Of a stretch of 64,000 nt of DNA, positions 1 through 10,549 are shown in pieces. A program made the translations under genes and the position numbers. Numbering within the stretch: the stretch's first letter is position 1; every line of letters begins with the position of its first letter. Origin of the DNA: Seiridium cupressi (lineage: Eukaryota; Ascomycota; Sordariomycetes; Amphisphaeriales; Sporocadaceae); contig JARVKI010000057.1 of the NCBI GenBank assembly GCA_036674765.1, forward strand, positions 186,001 through 250,000, read 5' to 3'. The notes beneath the pieces were generated by a model. The model was given only the letters and a program-made list of their open reading frames with translations. It was not told the origin of the DNA and did no database searches.

Positions 1-307
1 GTGTGGAGTGCTCTTTCGTAGCACTTTCCACGATCGAACTGGTTCCACCTGCAAGCCAAAAGATGACAGCTCAGAAGAAGCAGCAGGCAGTTAGCAGCCG
101 GAGTCTCGATACTCCTTGCGAGAATAGATGGGCAGGCGTTGCACTCATCTAACATGGCCGATGACGAGCCTATTCGAGAAGACTTACCTCTGTTTCTTCC
201 AACGAGAGGCAAGACATCACCAGTCCACGAGCCTGGCGCACACGGCGTGCAACAAACATCACCATGTGGCACGGGTGACCTTGCAAGGTTCCTGCAACAC
301 GGGTCCT
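1..307. other. left-edge intergenic sequence
   Basis: No reading frame here has the composition or motifs of a gene. It lies downstream of the minus-strand cytochrome b5-domain gene and probably contains its 3' UTR. Confidence 0.5.
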
Positions 308-1315
308 TCAGTCCATCTCGTCCATTTTCCCGTTCCCTGCTTCTTCTCCTTCCTCAACCAGCATCCCAATCAAACTGGTCGCCAGCATGCTCTCGTAGTT
401 GACCCAGGGATGAATTTCCCCGAACAACTTCGTCCCATCCCTTCCTGCGCACCTCATTAACTCCGGCTCTCCACCTGGGTGGAATGGCAAATAAGGCGTT
501 ATGTTGTACACCCGCCCGCCAAGCGCGGTCCACGCATCCTTCCCCTTGCGCCCGGTCATTTTCTTGAGCATTGAGGGAGTCACCTTGAGGTAGGGCGTGC
601 CCGCAGCCAGGTTGCGCAAGTCGGATGTAGGCGAGTTCGCCAGGCGCGCCCAGTCGAGCGGCGAGTGGCCAGGCTCAAGGATCACTTTTCGTGACGGCTT
701 CGAAGGCTTACTAGAGTGTGTCAGAGGCGGCGCGAGGGTTGAGGTACCGGGCTGGCGCGCAGCAGAGGCGAGGCTGTTTGGCCGGCTGTTGCGCGCCGGA
801 GCCGGGGAGAGGAGCGAAGAGGTGTTGTTGACGCCGTTCAGTCTTGGTGGTCGAGGTGGCGGCGGCATGAGCGTAGAGGGTGAGGCGACCGGTGCACTTG
901 AGAGCTTCGGGATGGAAATCGAGGCGGCATCGCTTGTGCGCGCGATCGCCGCCGCTGAAGCCGGAGGAGAAGCAGAAAGCGAGAAAGATGGCACAGCCCC
1001 AGATGATGTGGTGGCATTGGCTTTTGGTGTTGTTTGTGGCGATGTCTCCTCTATGTTGTTGCTTTGGAGGGCCAGCTTCGGCGTCTCTGCGCGATCTGAT
1101 CTCGACTGCGAGCCAAACGAAGGCTTCGATGTAGGTAAGGCATTACCATCAGTGCTTTCGTCGGTAGACGATTCCGGCGTCTGCGTAGTCGACGACTGCT
1201 CGATTTGAGGTTTGCCTCGCCAGAGCGCAAGGAGCGTCTCCATGAGGGGCAACGATCGGCCCAATATAATCCAGACGATAACCGCAAGAACGAGCGACAA
1301 GCCCAATAACGCCAT
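308..1315 (-). CDS. membrane-anchored cytochrome b5-domain protein
   Basis: This single-exon gene encodes about 335 aa. The open frame runs further upstream to 1438, but the first true ATG is at 1315 and gives MALLGL followed by a hydrophobic stretch to about residue 25, a likely signal anchor. A long Ser/Pro/Thr/Ala-rich linker of roughly 200 residues follows. The C-terminal ~80 residues form a cytochrome b5-like heme/steroid-binding domain. HPGG begins near residue 279 and a second candidate axial His lies near residue 302 (in GEIHPW). The layout resembles the fungal Irc21-type cytochrome b5-like family, in which heme b is held between two His ligands for electron transfer. The electron partner cannot be told from sequence. 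The tail is acidic. The long antisense frame at 597-1208 is a shadow of the biased linker codons. Confidence 0.85.
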   Translation of the reverse strand: MALLGLSLVLAVIVWIILGRSLPLMETLLALWRGKPQIEQSSTTQTPESSTDESTDGNALPTSKPSFGSQSRSDRAETPKLALQSNNIEETSPQTTPKANATTSSGAVPSFSLSASPPASAAAIARTSDAASISIPKLSSAPVASPSTLMPPPPRPPRLNGVNNTSSLLSPAPARNSRPNSLASAARQPGTSTLAPPLTHSSKPSKPSRKVILEPGHSPLDWARLANSPTSDLRNLAAGTPYLKVTPSMLKKMTGRKGKDAWTALGGRVYNITPYLPFHPGGEPELMRCAGRDGTKLFGEIHPWVNYESMLATSLIGMLVEEGEEAGNGKMDEMD

Positions 1316-2361
1316 TCCAGATAATGCGCGGGTTTGTGGAAGCTGCTCGCGAACAATACCGTACTCTCCCGAGCACAAGTTTGGCGGGTGGAGTTTGCGC
1401 TGGCAGTGTTCTAATTTAGGTGCGATTTGATATTGCAAATCCCACTATTGACTAATGTATCCAGGTGGTGATTAGCAACGGTTCAGCTAGAGTGCCTAAC
1501 AGATTAGTGAGCCGCACATGTGGATGATACCTGACATGAAGCAACGTGCGATGCCGGTCAACACGGCATTAAGCTGCCCGCCAGCTGTTCACCTGGGCTG
1601 GATTGCATACCTACATGCACTCTTTTAGAGTGCAACCAGTATTGGCCGGGGTGGTGTATCGAATGTAATCGGATGAACACGCTACAGCACTGCGACGCGA
1701 GATCAGCCCTATATTGCAGGTGCTAAGTCTCGCTGCTCATGGTTCAGTGCCGCCCCCAGCTATGACGCGCGAACTGACATTGGGCTTGGGGATTCGCAGC
1801 TGGGATTAGGTACTTGTACGGACTAACCCAATAGCTGGGCAGGGCAAGGCAAGGCGGCCACGGCCGTGAGCTGCGGGGAAACGTGCTAGGGCTACAATGT
1901 ACCTGGTGCTGGCTTAGCAAAATGCGGTGTACTCTATGTACACTACGTATATGCGTGCCTTGTATCGTGCATGCATGAATAAACAATCTCAAACAACAGA
2001 TCCAAAATATCTCCCAATGGCTGGCGTCTCCTTTTGTTTACTTTCCAAAACATTGTTTCTGGTCGTCCGAATTGAAGCCATCGTCGCGACAGTCAGTCGA
2101 ATATTGCAACATACATGTCCCGCCGTGGGAGGTGCCGAGGGATTTGGATTTCATTCTGTGATCGGGCCATGTCAACCCACTGACCACTGGCCGTGATTTG
2201 CAGGAACGAAAACAGGGTCCTCCCGCTAGGTGCCCGCCGGACAACGATACCTGACCCTCACTACTTTACTTTACCTCCCTCGAGGTAGTAGTGGTAACCG
2301 CCCGCCCTTCCTTTTCGGTGCTGCAGCTGCAGCTGCACCCTTGATCCGACCGAAACAAAAC
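1316..2361. promoter_or_regulatory. divergent intergenic region between two genes
   Basis: This region separates the minus-strand b5-domain gene from the plus-strand coiled-coil gene, so it should hold both promoters. The part next to 2362 contains a CT-rich tract and a short GCTGCA repeat near 2320, probably 5' UTR. No coding signal was seen. Confidence 0.45.
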
Positions 2362-4896
2362 ATGCGGGCACTCAACCCAGCCGCTTCGAAAACCATCGCG
2401 ACTTTCGACCCGACCACGCAACCACCGCGGAAGCAGAGCCCGGCAGGACTCAAGTCGCTTGGAGAAGCCAAAACCCATGGGCCTCTGCACGCACTAAACA
2501 CATCGACCACATCTGGACCCCGCCGCCCATCCTCTCGTCAGTCGGCCCCGTCGAGCTCCTTTTCCAATACTCCTGGGCATAACAAGACAAGCAATCGGCG
2601 ACTGCCCCCTAATCAATTGCTCGCGGCAAAGCCTTCAAAGCCGACCATCATCACCACCTCTGTCGCCAAGAACACACGAGTTGTCTCCAATACGGACACT
2701 AGTTACAATCACAACCGCAGCACCAAGCCTCCTTCCCAAGTAGCGAATCCGGGCTCAAGATCCTCCAGTTTACCATCCTCGTTCCCCGCCACGAGATCAC
2801 CGCTCCAACACCGCGACCAAAATGCTACTCAGATAGCAGGGAATGCACCATCATCATCATCAATGTCGAGGAACGTCAAAGTTACGATGCCCTATGACAG
2901 GTCGCCGAACCCCAGTGGCGGCAGGCCTCAGATGCCAACCTTGAGCGTTGGGGCTGCGAGAGGCTTAGGCAAGCCTCCTATAACACCAAAAATCGCGGCA
3001 AAACCCTCGCAGTCACCAGCGGTGGCCGCGAGCACGCATACACCACTAGCCAAGCGGATTCCACGTCCAACGCATGGCACTCTGGCAACTCCTGCCCCAG
3101 CAAGGAGTACGCCTCAGCCGGAAGAGGAGCCATCATTATTTCTCAGCAATAACATCACGCCGCGCTCAGGGAAGAGACAGAGCCGTGTCGATAGCGCCAA
3201 TAGTACTCCAAACGGCACTCCGAACCCGGAGCGACATGATGGTTGGGATAGAGACGTTAGAGCAGTGCGTGCTGCTTCGCCGCGGGGACACGACGGCGAT
3301 GCGGCACGGAGGCCTGCTCTCGGCTTGGCTTCAATCTCATCAGATCTCCATATACCAAAGAGACAGGAATCTCAGTCTGATTTTGACTCCAAATTCTTCC
3401 ATGCCAGCGATGCAAGGCCCACCCATCAAGCGCCGCCGAAGCCTACGTTGGCTAAAGCGCCGACATTCTTCTATGCCGATGGGAACAAGGTCGAGAAAAA
3501 AAGCAGTACACATGTTTCGTACACTTCTGCACCATCGCACAATTCCTCGCAAGACAACTTACCTAGCAAGTTCGTCTACGCAAACGGCACTCCGGACCTC
3601 AAGCCAACTCCTCCGGCAGGCCCATCCCGTCCTGGGTCTGTCGTTTCAATGGCTTCGAAAGCCCCCACAAGCCGACCAGGAACTGCCTCCCACAGTGGAG
3701 GACTCACGGCGGCTCAACGGCCAGAATCGCCCATTAAGCTTGCTCAGCCGCCTTATATCAGCCAGCCGAGGAACACGAATATACCTCCTTCGTCTACGGG
3801 CCGAGCTCAAATCTCTTTGCCGCCTCAGCTCGGTCCAGCGCCGGGGCTACGACGGACCAGTACTGGCACTTCAAGAGGTAGCCATTCCAGGAATAGCAGT
3901 TTAGTCATGGGAGATGCGGATATTCGATCGGTTTTCATTCCGTCAGGACCGTCATCACCACTGCCGTTGGCATCGCCATCGCAACCTCCACTAACCTTGG
4001 CTTCTATAATCCAAGCTGCGGAGGAATTTGGAGAAGATGAGAGTGTTGCTTCGCCAGACGACTCTCATTCCGAGATTCAGAGCCCGACCAAGTCCACACA
4101 TTCACTAGATCCGCTCACCGATCTAATTGCTAATGCTCGGAGGGAACGAAAGGTTCAAGATCTTCAGATCACCAATGCATCACTAGAAGCCATTAACCGA
4201 ACCTTGGAGCGCCAGCTTCGAAAACAAACGGCCGAGCTTCGACGGTACCGACGCATGTCCCGTGCTGGTCGCTTGTCGGCGGTGCCGAGTGTAGCCTCCA
4301 GTCGGATGGTATCTGATCCTATCTCAATACGAGAAGATGTCGAGGGTTTGACACTATCGGACCTTGATGAAGAAAACTCTGAAGACGAGCTCGATGAGGA
4401 GGACTCGTTCTCGGATACAGACTCAACTTCAGACTCGATCGGCCAAAGTTCATTAGCGGAGCGGGATGCCCGGTATAGGATACGGGATGAAAAACGCCTA
4501 CAGCTTGACTTATCGAAACACCAGGAACTTTTGATCGACTCGCAGAAGATCAATCAGAGCATGAAGCGTTGTCTCGACTGGACAGAAGAGCTTATCAAGG
4601 AGGGCAAGAAGGCTCTTGAGTATAAGGTTCACGTCAGTGATGTCGAGATCCCAGGACCAAGGGTTTTGAATCCGGTTGACGAGGAAGAGGACCGCACGCA
4701 GACAAGTATCAACTTCGATCCAGACATCACCTTCGAAGATACCTCCATTATGACGGAGGGGGTGGGAGAGGACGAGGACGAAGATGTGCAAAACAGACTA
4801 GAGCAAATAACACCTCTGGAGCCCAAGTTGGCAGGTTGGAAACCAGAAACTTGGACGGGCGACAATGCGGTGGAGTTCCCACTCCATGGAGGCTGA
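2362..4896 (+). CDS. large Ser/Pro-rich protein with conserved C-terminal coiled coil
   Basis: This single-exon gene encodes about 844 aa. The start is the first ATG, preceded by AAAAC (A at -3); the frame upstream of it opens only with a GTG. Residues 1 to ~580 are low complexity, rich in Ser, Pro, Thr, Arg and Lys, and probably disordered. From about residue 590 the protein becomes ordered. A charged helical segment around residues 590-640 contains repeated Leu/Gln/Arg heptads (LQITNASLEAINRTLERQL). An acidic Asp/Glu/Ser stretch follows, then a second helix carrying KHQELLIDSQKINQSMKRCL and a WTEELIKEGKKALEYK segment. These C-terminal segments look like the conserved core of an uncharacterised fungal family. 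A cytoskeletal or scaffold role is a guess from architecture only. The frame at 3074-3904 is a shadow. Confidence 0.8.
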   Translation: MRALNPAASKTIATFDPTTQPPRKQSPAGLKSLGEAKTHGPLHALNTSTTSGPRRPSSRQSAPSSSFSNTPGHNKTSNRRLPPNQLLAAKPSKPTIITTSVAKNTRVVSNTDTSYNHNRSTKPPSQVANPGSRSSSLPSSFPATRSPLQHRDQNATQIAGNAPSSSSMSRNVKVTMPYDRSPNPSGGRPQMPTLSVGAARGLGKPPITPKIAAKPSQSPAVAASTHTPLAKRIPRPTHGTLATPAPARSTPQPEEEPSLFLSNNITPRSGKRQSRVDSANSTPNGTPNPERHDGWDRDVRAVRAASPRGHDGDAARRPALGLASISSDLHIPKRQESQSDFDSKFFHASDARPTHQAPPKPTLAKAPTFFYADGNKVEKKSSTHVSYTSAPSHNSSQDNLPSKFVYANGTPDLKPTPPAGPSRPGSVVSMASKAPTSRPGTASHSGGLTAAQRPESPIKLAQPPYISQPRNTNIPPSSTGRAQISLPPQLGPAPGLRRTSTGTSRGSHSRNSSLVMGDADIRSVFIPSGPSSPLPLASPSQPPLTLASIIQAAEEFGEDESVASPDDSHSEIQSPTKSTHSLDPLTDLIANARRERKVQDLQITNASLEAINRTLERQLRKQTAELRRYRRMSRAGRLSAVPSVASSRMVSDPISIREDVEGLTLSDLDEENSEDELDEEDSFSDTDSTSDSIGQSSLAERDARYRIRDEKRLQLDLSKHQELLIDSQKINQSMKRCLDWTEELIKEGKKALEYKVHVSDVEIPGPRVLNPVDEEEDRTQTSINFDPDITFEDTSIMTEGVGEDEDEDVQNRLEQITPLEPKLAGWKPETWTGDNAVEFPLHGG

Positions 4897-6457
4897 GCTC
4901 GGCGAGCATTCCGAATGCACAACCACGTCACTACGCGACACATATTTCCTTCCTTGATTTATCATCACTCTAAAGCATGGCAACGGCGTTATTGTTTCGA
5001 AACTATGGCGGCTACTTGTTTACACAGCATTTCCCTTTGTTTGAGCCACTGTACGACTACCCGCACCATATACCCCTCTGAGCATTTCTTTTCGGGAATG
5101 GAAGAGAAAAGATGAATATAGGTTGGCAGGCGGATAGGCGGACCAAATCTCCACACACTACCAGGATCTTGGAGTATACTAGTTTATTTCCTTTTGTATC
5201 GATACCCCAATAATCGGTTGAGATGGCACGAGGCGGGTCTCAGTTCTGCAGCAAATGCATTTGGGTTTACGCTCGGAAACTCCTGGAGAACGGGGCCAAG
5301 AGTGAGGGATAGACGGAGATGGGCAAGGCTCGTGGGGTCGATTATACGTTACCAATAATGATAATCTAGATGGCCTGACAAATCATATGGAATGTCCAAT
5401 GAAGGCGCGTGAAAAGTTTTAACCCTGAGTCTGATAGCGAATTGATCATACGGAATTTCAGTGAATAAAGCTGACGCGCCAATAGAACTCCCCTTGCCCC
5501 CCTTTTGACTTTGCACCTCTGCATGACAAGTTGAGAGCATTTATGGATGTTTCTTAGCATCTGCCTCTAACACTATCCTCGACCCTTGTTTGAGACAGTT
5601 CGGGTTTTTCTCTTCCTTTTTTATTCATTTTTTATTTTTATACCAAGAAGGTTTCCCAGCCTAATACGATCAATTATTGTCTTTACTGCATCGTCTACGT
5701 CTTCAAGCAGACGGTGTTATCTGCGGGGCCTAGGGGGTTATACTTTGAGGGTTAAAACATTCTAGAGGAGCTAGATTCTATGAGTGCTCTCCAGTCTTCT
5801 TCTTCTTCCATCGTCGGCACAGCGTGAAGCGCACAGGTCAGTGGGTAGTGCGTTCTCTGTTGAGTATATATCTCAATTGGCTGAGTTGAGCAGCTCTATA
5901 ATGTAGCCAGAACCGCCTTTGAATTATAAAGGGGGGAGGAAGTGATGAACGTCTAATACACAGACCAAGCCAATCATTTCTCCCGAAATACCGTGGGGCC
6001 GGCCGTGTGCTGCCAATATTTGTTGCGATTACACGACGCTTGGAAGAAAATTTGCTAGGGAGGGATTATCTGTTCCCAGTCATGCCCTCCGCGCTTATAC
6101 AATGGCCAGTTACGAGTACTATTATGTTACGTAGCGAAAACCATTTCTCGACCACAGCCAAGTGGACCGTCACCGAATGCCCACTAATCTGACCAAACAG
6201 AGTTCTCCAAACCCCCAGCTGTTTTCCTAAACAAGACGTCGCCTCGGCCTTACCTTAAGGCGGGTGTTAGCGACGCAATTGCGTGATCGACTCTATGAAA
6301 AGTTTTGGTGTCGGCTTGACGCATGAGAGCATCGCGATGGATTTAAATACATGGCGCTCGGTTCTGCTAGGCGGATATCCCTACCTTCTCGTCCTGTTGA
6401 CGATCTCCATCTACCACTGGGTCTAGCGTTCGGGCACAGTTTGCTCAAACCGCCAAG
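4897..6457. other. intergenic region, 1.5 kb
   Basis: No supported gene. The first few hundred bases are probably 3' UTR of the coiled-coil gene. A T/C-rich and AT-rich patch lies around 5600-5645. The last ~150 bp before 6458 should be the promoter and 5' UTR of the UNC93-like gene. Confidence 0.45.
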
Positions 6458-8037
6458 ATGACGGCCTCGATTACTCAAGTTAACAGCGCTGGGGGTGCGA
6501 AGAAGCACCCCTTCTATCGGTCCGTTGCCTTCCAGATCGCCGTTGCGAGCGGTGTCTCCTTCACTGCTCCGGGCATGTGGGACGCGCTCGGCGGTCTGGG
6601 TGCTGGAGGTGCCGCAGAGCCGTACGCCGTCTCGGCCGCTAATGCGCTCGTCTACGGTCTCTTCTCCGTCGTCTGCATCGCGGCCGGCGCGATCAACAAC
6701 CGCATCGGACTCCGGTACGGTCTCGCTCTCGGTGCCATCGGCTACCCCCTATACGGAGCCGGTCTGTACACCAACAACGTCAACGCGACCACGTGGTTCA
6801 TGCTGTTTGGTAGCGCCCTCTGTGGTATTTCGGCCGGTTTCTTCTGGGCTGCCGAGGCGGCTATCATTATTGGCTATCCCAGCCCTAAGGATCGTGCCTT
6901 CTACCTCGCCGTATGGCAGACGGCAAAAGCAGCTGGGCCGATCGTGGGTGGAGCCATCAACCTTGGCTTGAATGCGAACCGATCTACTGCTGGATCCGTC
7001 GGCTCGGCCACCTACATTGTCTTCATTGTCATCATGTGCCTCGGCCTGCCCATCGCGCTTTGCCTTAGCCCCGCCGAGAAGGTCTGGCGAAAGGATGGCA
7101 CCAAGGCCGTTGTGCACAAGGAGGCCACTTGGGCAGCAGAGTTCAAGGCTGTCTTCAGACTGCTGTGCTCGCGCCGCATCCTGCTCCTGCTGCCTGCCTT
7201 TTTCATCAGTTATTTCTACAACGGCTTTCTTAGCACGTGGCTGACGACCTACTTCACTGTTCGATCTCGCGCCTTCTCGTCCTTCTTCACCAACTTCGCA
7301 GGCATCTTCAGCTCTTTCATTATCGCTGGGCTCCTAGACAGACAGGGTATATTTATCAAGACTCGCGCCAAGATTGCCTTTTCTGGAATTGTCACCATCT
7401 TGATAGGAACTTGGATCTGGGCCATCATATTGCAGAAGCAGTTCTATGATGCCCCCGAGGCCCCTGTTTTCGACTGGTTCCAAGGCGGCTTTGGGAAAAC
7501 ATATGCGGTACGTCGTTCGGGAGCTATTCCTGACCCTGTTCGGAATGTCCAAGGAGCTCAAAGTCCCTAGTTGGATTTGTTGGAGCACTCATGTCTTCAT
7601 TTAAATGAGTAATGGCTGACTCTTTTTCGTACGCAGCTCGTCTTCTTCTGGACCTTTGCCGGACAAGCATTCCAGCAATTCCTATATTGGCTTGTTGGCC
7701 AGTACGCCGAAACTTTGTCATCGCTGTCTCATCATACCGGTATCCTACGTGGCTTTGAGGCCCTTGGCCAGACGGTTGCTTGGGCGTAAGTTCCAACCAT
7801 CAAAACCCTTCAGTCTTACAGCCCTTTACTAACAAGCTTTGACACAGCATGCAATCAGAGGGCAACGCAAACCACTTCGTCAGCATCGGCCTTAACTTTG
7901 GCATTCTGCTTCTCAGCATCGCTCCTACATGGATCGTGCTTTCTGAGTTGGACCACACTCATGAAATTAGGGTTACTGAGGAGGCTGTATCCAATGATGA
8001 AGAAGAAGTCGCTACCGACCACGATAGCGGCAAATGA
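6458..8037 (+). CDS. UNC93-like MFS membrane transporter
   Basis: Three exons (6458-7507, 7637-7785, 7848-8037) join in frame to encode about 462 aa. Intron 2 has a clear TTACTAAC branch site. About 11-12 hydrophobic segments span the protein. The N-terminal half carries features of the UNC-93/DUF895 family: GxxWDALGGLGAGG near residue 38, a stretch ending in NNRIGLRYGL, and FFWAAEAAIIIGYP in the fourth or fifth membrane segment. The C terminus is acidic and cytosolic (EEEVATDHDSGK). Fungal members are 12-TM proteins of the major facilitator superfamily with mostly unknown substrates. Codon use is strongly C-ending in the first exon, which suggests good expression. The start has a favourable context (AAG ATG) and no competing upstream in-frame ATG. 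Confidence 0.9.
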
Positions 8038-8449
8038 TAACTTTATCACTATAGAATGAATCTGGAACATGATTCAGGAATTTCAGATGATATATAATAT
8101 GTTTTAAAGATACCCTTGATTCCATTTTAATATATTTATTTTGGGCGGATTAATATGAATTCATGCCACAAAAGCCACGAAATCGATTCGTTCGACATAG
8201 ATGCAGAACGTGGTCGCTAGTGTCCGTTGGCGACGAAAGATTGATCGTTCAATTTCCTTATCCAGCTTTTGGAGATTCACTCACATTATCCATTCTTCAA
8301 TCTTCGACATTTTGAAGATATCATTATTGGCTAAGGAACACTAACGATATTAGGGTTTGCGGGGTCGATTTCTCACGTCAGATGTGTTTTCTACGTTGTG
8401 ACAATTTTTGAGATCATAAAGTAGTAGTATCTTACGGACAGAATTTACT
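8038..8449. other. intergenic region
   Basis: AT-rich sequence immediately after the UNC93-like stop (8038-8150), probably 3' UTR. No coding signal was seen. Confidence 0.4.
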
Positions 8450-9268
8450 ATGGCGCCTGAAACTGCCCGTGCTTTGGTTGACCGAGTAGCCAATCGGCGA
8501 AAGGATGATCTGTGGTACTGTGAGCTGGTAAGACACACCTCGTGATAGTCGTCAGTGAGAGTCGCCTCGATGACACGACATAATCAGATCATTGGTTTTG
8601 CAGCTTGCAACCACGGCGATCTAGCCGGTCTTGTCTATAAAAAAAGCTCTAGAGCTTGCGGCTGACCAGGCCGCGAGGAGAAAGATCTGGAGCCGGATTC
8701 GAGAGACTATTCTCAAGACTCTTTTCCCTCTGGGCCAAGCTAGATTGCTTGTAGCAGAGCTGGCCCTTTTCGACGTTCTGCAGCCAGATGACGTCGAACA
8801 GGACGGTCCCCTTCGTAATTGGAAGAACGATGGCCTTGGCAGGGAGAAGGCCTTGGATTGGCTCACCACCATCGCAGGCACCGAGTTCACAGATCGCTTC
8901 ATCACCACGGCAGACGAACGCTGTCCAGACCTCTGTGGGTAAATTGCCCCTCCTAGTCTTGGATGCTTGAAGACACTCTAACGTGGCATGCTGCAGCTCA
9001 TTTTCTCGTAACAATGGCCACTGGTCACGTCATGACCGAAGACCGAGTTCTCAACATGGTGGAGACTGAGCGACTGATACTCATCGCTCTGACTGCCCAA
9101 GGTGTCGGCTGGTGGGCTCAATCGCACATGCGCGCACTGATCAGATTGGGAGGCACGAAAGAGATGGCGCACACCGCCAATGACCTCGCCTTAGAGATCG
9201 CCGGTGCCTTCGATCTAAAGGTTGAAGGTATCGCAAATATTGATAAGATTTGCGACTCTGCTGTCTAG
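8450..9268 (+). pseudogene. carboxymuconolactone decarboxylase/AhpD-like gene with a frameshift
   Basis: Conceptual pieces resemble fungal carboxymuconolactone-decarboxylase-like (AhpD-fold) proteins. Exon 1 (8450-8527) encodes 26 residues. A 60-nt intron ends at 8587. Exon 2 starts in frame with IIGFAACNHGDLAGLVYK, then the frame is lost at a run of seven A (8639-8645). One base fewer would continue into KALELAADQAARRK and a long helical segment to about 8935. A further intron is needed between about 8935 and 8996. The C-terminal part holds HFLVTMATGHVMTEDRV and runs to the stop at 9268. The gene is therefore either a recent pseudogene or carries a homopolymer sequencing error; otherwise the protein sequence looks intact. 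The gt at 8935, rather than the one at 8939, keeps the frame at the last intron. Confidence 0.65.
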
Positions 9269-9819
9269 TCGTAATATACTGCTGCCTCAACAAAACGGAC
9301 ATTGAGTATTAGAGGAACCCATTGTTAGCAGATAATTCCAAATATGATACACATTCTCTCTTCCCCGGTTTAATCAGATCTACTTTATGTTCATGTCATC
9401 TTGTAATGTTCATCCAATGTATCTTCAATCAGATGTGACAGTTCAAGTCCTGACAACGGCCCGCATTCATGGTAAATGTGCCACGTTGTATCATCACCAG
9501 TGTGCCTATCATGGGACGTGTTATAACGCGCGTAATATCATTGAGGCCAGCTTTTATGTTGCAGCAGAGTCACTTGCTTGGCCGTAAACAGTAACCGATT
9601 GGATGCGACTTTCGACTAACTAGTGGCGTACCCTGCTGAAAGCCCCTAGCATCTACGTACGCTCCAGGCAACGACATAGCAAAGTGCGAAGTGACTCGTC
9701 ATCAAACCACGCAGGTTATGCTTATATATACCCCAGACCGCTATACCGTCAAGCTTTATCACATCTTAACTTTATGCATACAGTGCTTATTCTTAGTGCG
9801 ATTGTAGTGGCTAGCAAAA
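9269..9819. promoter_or_regulatory. promoter region of the GNAT gene, with TATA box
   Basis: A TATATATA element at 9723-9730 lies about 90 bp upstream of the ATG at 9820, a plausible core promoter. The rest shows no gene. Confidence 0.45.
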
Positions 9820-10549
9820 ATGACTGCTAACCAATTCAACATCCGAGAGATTATCCAGAACCCACAGGATGGCGACTTCATTCTTGCCGCTTTCGATGGG
9901 GTCCTGCCGCACCTGGCGTCCATCGGCAGCGGCGGCCAGTGGGGCTCACAGCCTTTCTCGGAGAGGGAGAGCTCCCGCGGGCGCATCAACGACTGGGTAG
10001 TCAAGTCCGAGGCGACCCAGCTCGGTGAGGGGAGCGAAGCTGTGAGGCTGTACATCGCGGAGGTGGAGGTGGAGGACGATCGCGATCTGTCAGGCCTGTC
10101 GGTGCGGACCGACGAGCAAGGGCGGCGATTCCTCTCGGTTGCTGCCGCCGGCGTGAGGGAGCACTGGTGGCCTGAGTACGTCAAGAAGCTGGAGCCGATG
10201 AAGCCCATCATCGAGAAGGCGGACGCCGATGGGAGCGCGTTCTACCTCGAAGTGTTGATCTCGGACTTCAGAACCGGCTCGGCCCGTAAGGGGGTTGGTG
10301 CCGCACTGGTGCAGAAGGTCAGGGAATACTCTGTATCGAGAGGCGCGAAGTTGTTATTTGTGGACTGCTGGGCTGGAAATAATGGAAATCTAGTCAAGTA
10401 TGTTTCATTGCTCGCTCATCCCAGCTGCAGAACTGACATGAAACAGGTTTTATACTAGCCAAGGGTTTACTCCCGTGGCAGATATCTTGGAGAAGAAACA
10501 TGATGCGGAAGATTGGCCGGGCAAAGTCCTACAGATGGACTTGGTGTGA
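9820..10549 (+). CDS. GNAT-family N-acetyltransferase
   Basis: Two exons (9820-10397 and 10447-10549) flank a 49-nt GT-AG intron and encode about 226 aa. The C-terminal half shows the GNAT core: a beta strand FYLEVLISDF, the acetyl-CoA-binding motif A region RKGVGAALVQKVREYSVSRG (near residue 155), and the following strand LLFVDCWAGNNGNLVKFY with a conserved Asn and Tyr. The end reads GFTPVADIL and finishes with LQMDL. Such proteins move an acetyl group from acetyl-CoA to an amine; the substrate is not predictable here. Splicing is supported because it joins LVK to FYTSQGF exactly as in the GNAT fold, whereas reading through gives an early stop. Confidence 0.85.

Noticed and set aside
597..1208. 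203-codon plus-strand frame
   Set aside because: Antisense shadow of the cytochrome b5-domain gene linker.
3074..3904. 276-codon plus-strand frame
   Set aside because: It lies inside the large coiled-coil gene in another frame, in Ser/Pro-rich coding sequence.
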